From assembly GCF_000018865.1 (NCBI RefSeq), contig NC_010175.1, forward strand, positions 4,216,001 to 4,280,000: a stretch of 64,000 nucleotides of DNA, given 5' to 3'. The DNA comes from Chloroflexus aurantiacus J-10-fl. Its GTDB lineage: Bacteria; Chloroflexota; Chloroflexia; Chloroflexales; Chloroflexaceae. Below are positions 61,243 through 64,000 of this stretch, one piece after another. The notes beneath the pieces were generated by a model. That model was not told the DNA's origin and made no database searches. It was given only the letters and a program-made list of their open reading frames with translations. The stretch's first letter is position 1. Every line of letters begins with the position of its first letter. A program made the translations under genes and the position numbers.

Positions 61243-62370
61243 ATGCTGGATACTTTACCGTTGCCGACCGCCTATGCACCTGATGGAGGGTCGGTGCAGT
61301 GTAATCGTTTATGGCTGGAGTTGAGTGATGGCGGAGGAGTTGCGAGAGACCTGGTGGAAGCCTGTGCACAGATTCTGGCCTGGAACGAGTCTGAGGTTGC
61401 AGCAGCCAGGCAATGGATTGCGACACTCTCTGCCGGCGATCCGCCGCTGCAACTGGCAGCGCCGTTGCGCCGTGACCCGACACGTCATGTTCAGATCATG
61501 ATCCTACGCAGTGAGGCCGCATTGACCGCTCAGGTTGTCGAAGTGACAGCGCTGTTGACTGCGCAACGTGCAGCTCAGCATCAGCTTGATGTGATTTTGA
61601 GCGCACTGGACAGTCTGGAAGAGGGCTTTCTGCTGCTTGATAAAGATGATCGGATCGTCTTCTGCAATCGACGCTACCGTGAATTGTATGCCATCAGTGC
61701 TGATCTCGTGACACCTGGCCGTCCATTTGCCGAAATGATTCGGATTGGCGCCGAGCGAGGGCAGTACGCTGAAGCGATTGGGCGGGTTGACGAGTGGGTT
61801 GCGGAGCGGTTGCGGAAACATGCCGCACTTGAACCGGTCGAGCAACATCTCGCCGATGGGCGCTGGATTCGGATTGTTGAGCGAAGAACTGCCGATGGGG
61901 GGATCGTCGGATTGCGGATTGACATCACTGAATTGAAGAAGGCAGAGGAGCTGCGCCGGCAACTGGCAGTGCGCGAAGAGGTCATTGCAACCCAGGCTGC
62001 ATTGCTGGCTGAGCTGTCGACACCCTTACTCGAAGTTGCCACACGAGTACTGTTGGCACCAATGGTCGGCGCATTCGATAGTGCACGGGTGGCGACGTTA
62101 ATCGAGTCACTCTTACAGGCAGTGCAGCGCCGACAGGTACGCATTGTTGTGCTCGATGTAACCGGGGTGCCGGTGATTGATACGCAGGTTGCGCATGCTA
62201 TTTTGCAGTGCGCTACGTCGTTGCGCTTGCTCGGTGCTCAGTTGGTGATCACCGGGATCCGTCCTGATGTTGCGCAGACTCTGGTTGCGCTTGGTGTTGA
62301 TCTAAGCACGATTGTGACCCGTGCCGATCTACGTGATGGAGTGCAGTATGCGTTGCGGCAGAGCAGGTGA
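61243..62370 (+). CDS. PAS-STAS regulatory protein (RsbR-like)
   Basis: A 375-residue cytoplasmic signalling protein. An N-terminal region of unknown type (1-115) is followed by a PAS domain (SALDSLEEGFLLLDKDDRIV to RIDITELKKA) and a C-terminal STAS domain (about 265-375), with AELSTPLLEVATRVLLAPMV and VVLDVTGVPVIDTQVAHAIL. STAS proteins of the RsbR group bind partner switching kinases, with phosphorylated Ser/Thr in the VTGVPxxDT region. ATG 61243 is chosen; the same frame is open 80 codons further upstream but that part looks non-coding. No RsbS/RsbT/RsbW genes are nearby. Confidence 0.85.
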   Translation: MLDTLPLPTAYAPDGGSVQCNRLWLELSDGGGVARDLVEACAQILAWNESEVAAARQWIATLSAGDPPLQLAAPLRRDPTRHVQIMILRSEAALTAQVVEVTALLTAQRAAQHQLDVILSALDSLEEGFLLLDKDDRIVFCNRRYRELYAISADLVTPGRPFAEMIRIGAERGQYAEAIGRVDEWVAERLRKHAALEPVEQHLADGRWIRIVERRTADGGIVGLRIDITELKKAEELRRQLAVREEVIATQAALLAELSTPLLEVATRVLLAPMVGAFDSARVATLIESLLQAVQRRQVRIVVLDVTGVPVIDTQVAHAILQCATSLRLLGAQLVITGIRPDVAQTLVALGVDLSTIVTRADLRDGVQYALRQSR

Positions 62371-62435
62371 GGTGTCGCACACCCAGGATGTCTCTATCCG
62401 CAGGTGAGAGCGCTGTGTGTGGCAGTGTTTACGTA

Positions 62436-62660
62436 AACTATAACCCAAGTTGCTACCTTTGCCACCACAGAGTCACGGAGGACACAATTATAACTCGAGT
62501 TGCTACCATGAAATGCGAAGTAGTGCGTCGATGGGAACTGGCTACTACCCACATGGTTCATACCGTTACAGCGCACGGTGTTGTGCGCAGTGTCGTGCTG
62601 TTCATCCTGGCAGTCAGCCTCCGTAGCCTGCTCACAGCGTAGGTGGCAACTTGGGTTACC
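62436..62660. repeat. Dispersed HRDTE-type repeat, copy 3, and inverted end
   Basis: ACTATAACCCAAGTTGCTACC then TTTGCCACCACAGAGTCACG (62436-62485) matches the copy at 13883. The reverse end GGTGGCAACTTGGGTTACC lies at 62643-62660, so a segment of about 150 bp is bounded by inverted copies of the element's end. The middle part also shares GGTTCATACCGTTACAGCG-like sequence with 14004-14030. Confidence 0.65.
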
Positions 62661-63530
62661 TCAAGCGTTGTCCTTTTCCCCTCTTGCGCGCCTCTCATCT
62701 AACAGGATATGCAAGGCGGAATGATCCAGTTCACCCAGGCCGCGCTCTACCAGTGTTTCGTAGCGTGCGATGGTGTCGTTAAGATGTGGTAAAGCAATGC
62801 CTGCTGCCGATGCCATTGCTGCGGCCATGCGCAGATCTTTGAGCTGGGTGGTTACCTTGCCGCCAGGGGTGTAGCGTCGCGCTGCCATGCGCTGGCCGTG
62901 GATCTGGAGCACTTTTGAGTCGGCAAAACCGCCGGCCAATGCTGTTCGTAACAGTGCCGGGTCGATCCCGTAGGCTTCGGCCAGAACCATCGCCTCGGCG
63001 ACAGCCTGGATTGTCAGGCCGACAATAAGCTGGTTGATGACTTTTACTGTATGTCCGGCACCCGGCGGGCCAACGTGGGTTGGGCGCCCCAATGCACGAA
63101 GGATCGGTTCTGCCCGTTCGACATCGCTGGCCGTGCCGCCAACCATGATGGCCAGTGTTCCGGCAGCCGCACCCTCTGGCCCGCCTGAAACAGGTGCATC
63201 AACCCAGCCGATGCCGCGGTTTGCCAGGGTTGTGGCATGGGTCTGGGAGTGACGTGGATCGGAGCTGCCCATGTCGATGATTAACTGCCCCTCGCGCAAG
63301 AGAGGATCAAGCCGGCTTAAGAGTTCAGCGACTGCCGTTGAGTCGCTGAGCATCAGGATGAGGGTCTCGGCCTGAGCCGCTTCAGCCAGTGTTGCGGCCA
63401 GTGGTATCCCTTCAGTGAGCGCGGGGTCGAGTGGTGAGCGATTCCAGCCGGTAACGTTGAATCCTGCCTTCAACAATGTACGCGCCATTGGCCTTCCCAT
63501 TAAACCCAGGCCGATTAATGCAATCTTCAT
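62661..63530 (-). CDS. NAD(P)-dependent oxidoreductase, 3-hydroxyisobutyrate dehydrogenase family
   Basis: A 289-residue beta-hydroxyacid dehydrogenase. The nucleotide-binding N-terminus is IALIGLGLMGRPMARTLLKA; the substrate-binding motif is WVDAPVSGGPEGAAAGTLAI; the catalytic Lys is in GAGHTVKVINQLIVG. Family members oxidise 3-hydroxyisobutyrate, tartronate semialdehyde or related 3-hydroxy acids. The ATG overlaps the stop of the upstream SAF-domain gene (ATGA), so the two are coupled and probably act in the same sugar-acid or amino-acid pathway. Confidence 0.93.
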   Translation of the reverse strand: MKIALIGLGLMGRPMARTLLKAGFNVTGWNRSPLDPALTEGIPLAATLAEAAQAETLILMLSDSTAVAELLSRLDPLLREGQLIIDMGSSDPRHSQTHATTLANRGIGWVDAPVSGGPEGAAAGTLAIMVGGTASDVERAEPILRALGRPTHVGPPGAGHTVKVINQLIVGLTIQAVAEAMVLAEAYGIDPALLRTALAGGFADSKVLQIHGQRMAARRYTPGGKVTTQLKDLRMAAAMASAAGIALPHLNDTIARYETLVERGLGELDHSALHILLDERRARGEKDNA

Positions 63531-64000
63531 TGGCTTGTCTCCGTCAGCATGGTGCGCTCCATAAGGCGGCGTAGTCGTACTGTTGGATGATTGGTCTCGT
63601 AGGCAACATCGTCCCAGCGCACGACTGCACCGGCAGGAATGGGGCGAAGGGTGCGGATGTTGTGGGCCAGGCCAATCGGGAGTGCGCCCAGCGCAACCGA
63701 GTCGGCTGCCGGCATCAGTTTGCCGTAGACAGTGTAGCCACCTTCGCCATCAAGGGTCTCGCCTTCGATCAGATCGCGTTTGGCAACCGCAACCACGTCG
63801 CCGAGGAATGCCTGTGGGTATCCGGTTGGCTCCTGCCGTAAGCCGACCCGCAATACGGAGATTGGTAATTCCAGTCCAATGAGGTGGGATGGCCGATACA
63901 GGGCACTGTACGTGCCGCTGGCGTCGGTCACCAGACCGTATTCGGCAAAACAGCGCCGCACGTAGTCGTCAGGGGCTGCGAAGACGACGTAAACGCCCCA
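63527..64000 (-). CDS. C-terminal part of a homoserine dehydrogenase-like SAF-domain protein
   Basis: The reading is open to the window edge, so the N-terminus is missing; 157 codons are visible. The start of the visible part, GVYVVFAAPDDYVRRCFAEY followed by GLVTDASGTYSALYRPSHLIGL, and the later FLGDVVAVAKRDLIEGETLD and GGYTVYGKLMPA belong to COG4091-type proteins, annotated as putative homoserine dehydrogenases with an SAF (antifreeze-like) domain. Their real reaction is not settled; the linkage to a hydroxyacid dehydrogenase suggests sugar-acid metabolism. Confidence 0.8.
   Translation of the reverse strand, partial: WGVYVVFAAPDDYVRRCFAEYGLVTDASGTYSALYRPSHLIGLELPISVLRVGLRQEPTGYPQAFLGDVVAVAKRDLIEGETLDGEGGYTVYGKLMPAADSVALGALPIGLAHNIRTLRPIPAGAVVRWDDVAYETNHPTVRLRRLMERTMLTETSQ

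Overview
The window looks like chromosome from a filamentous anoxygenic phototroph of the Chloroflexota, most likely Chloroflexus or a close relative. The evidence is a full-length BchH-type magnesium chelatase large subunit (9855-13640), a PucC/LhaA-family bacteriochlorophyll-associated transporter next to a MerR-type regulator (34483-36463), and intergenic DNA rich in dispersed palindromic repeats. No tRNA, rRNA, CRISPR array, prophage or IS transposase was recognised. The species assignment is an inference from gene content.

Layout. 1-4.0 kb: a lipoprotein fragment and a CPBP protease (minus strand), then a plus-strand run of small membrane proteins, an acetyltransferase and a serine hydrolase. 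4.1-6.3 kb: a secreted protein with a caspase/gingipain-like His...Cys signature. 6.6-9.3 kb: aconitase. 9.9-13.6 kb: bchH. 14.5-22.5 kb: a sugar ABC transporter (binding lipoprotein and two permeases) with a good promoter and a foldable leader, followed in the same direction by a glycosyltransferase-propeller fusion, an esterase and a WD40 protein. 23.2-24.7 kb: a PmeII-like restriction-modification pair in which both genes are broken. 24.8-31.6 kb: a tightly packed minus-strand set (pterin dehydratase, hydrolase, acyl-CoA dehydrogenase, histidine phosphatase, PEP carboxylase, TsaC/Sua5). 31.8-32.6 kb: a DsbA-like lipoprotein. 32.75-34.42 kb: a non-coding tandem array of about 8.5 copies of a 194-195 bp unit. 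34.5-37.4 kb: frameshifted pucC, its regulator and a nitroreductase. 38-40.9 kb: a membrane AAA/M41 FtsH-like protease and an amino-acid-type binding protein. 41.1-47.4 kb: a two-component pair whose kinase carries an AcoR-type sensor, divergent from an amidohydrolase-DUF59-alcohol dehydrogenase operon. 47.7-56.5 kb: surface proteins, including one of 2098 residues built of SdrD B-like modules, and a DUF58 protein. 57-64 kb: MalQ, a primary-type sigma factor, an SDR protein, a PAS-STAS protein and a dehydrogenase/SAF-domain pair running off the end.

How the genes work together. Carbon handling is the main theme: sugar uptake (14.8-18.4 kb), 4-alpha-glucanotransferase (57 kb), aconitase and PEP carboxylase. 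Photosynthesis is represented by bchH and pucC. Regulators sit beside what they probably control (MerR-type with pucC; kinase/regulator with the amidohydrolase-ADH operon).

Most unusual points: coordinated decay of a restriction-modification system, a 6-residue duplication in the PEP carboxylase glycine-rich catalytic loop, an AcoR-sensor/histidine-kinase hybrid beside genes resembling the accessory set of propane monooxygenase operons, a structured leader before the sugar transporter, and several repeat families (the 194-bp array and its dispersed relatives, and GTAGGGGC palindromes with co-varying cores).
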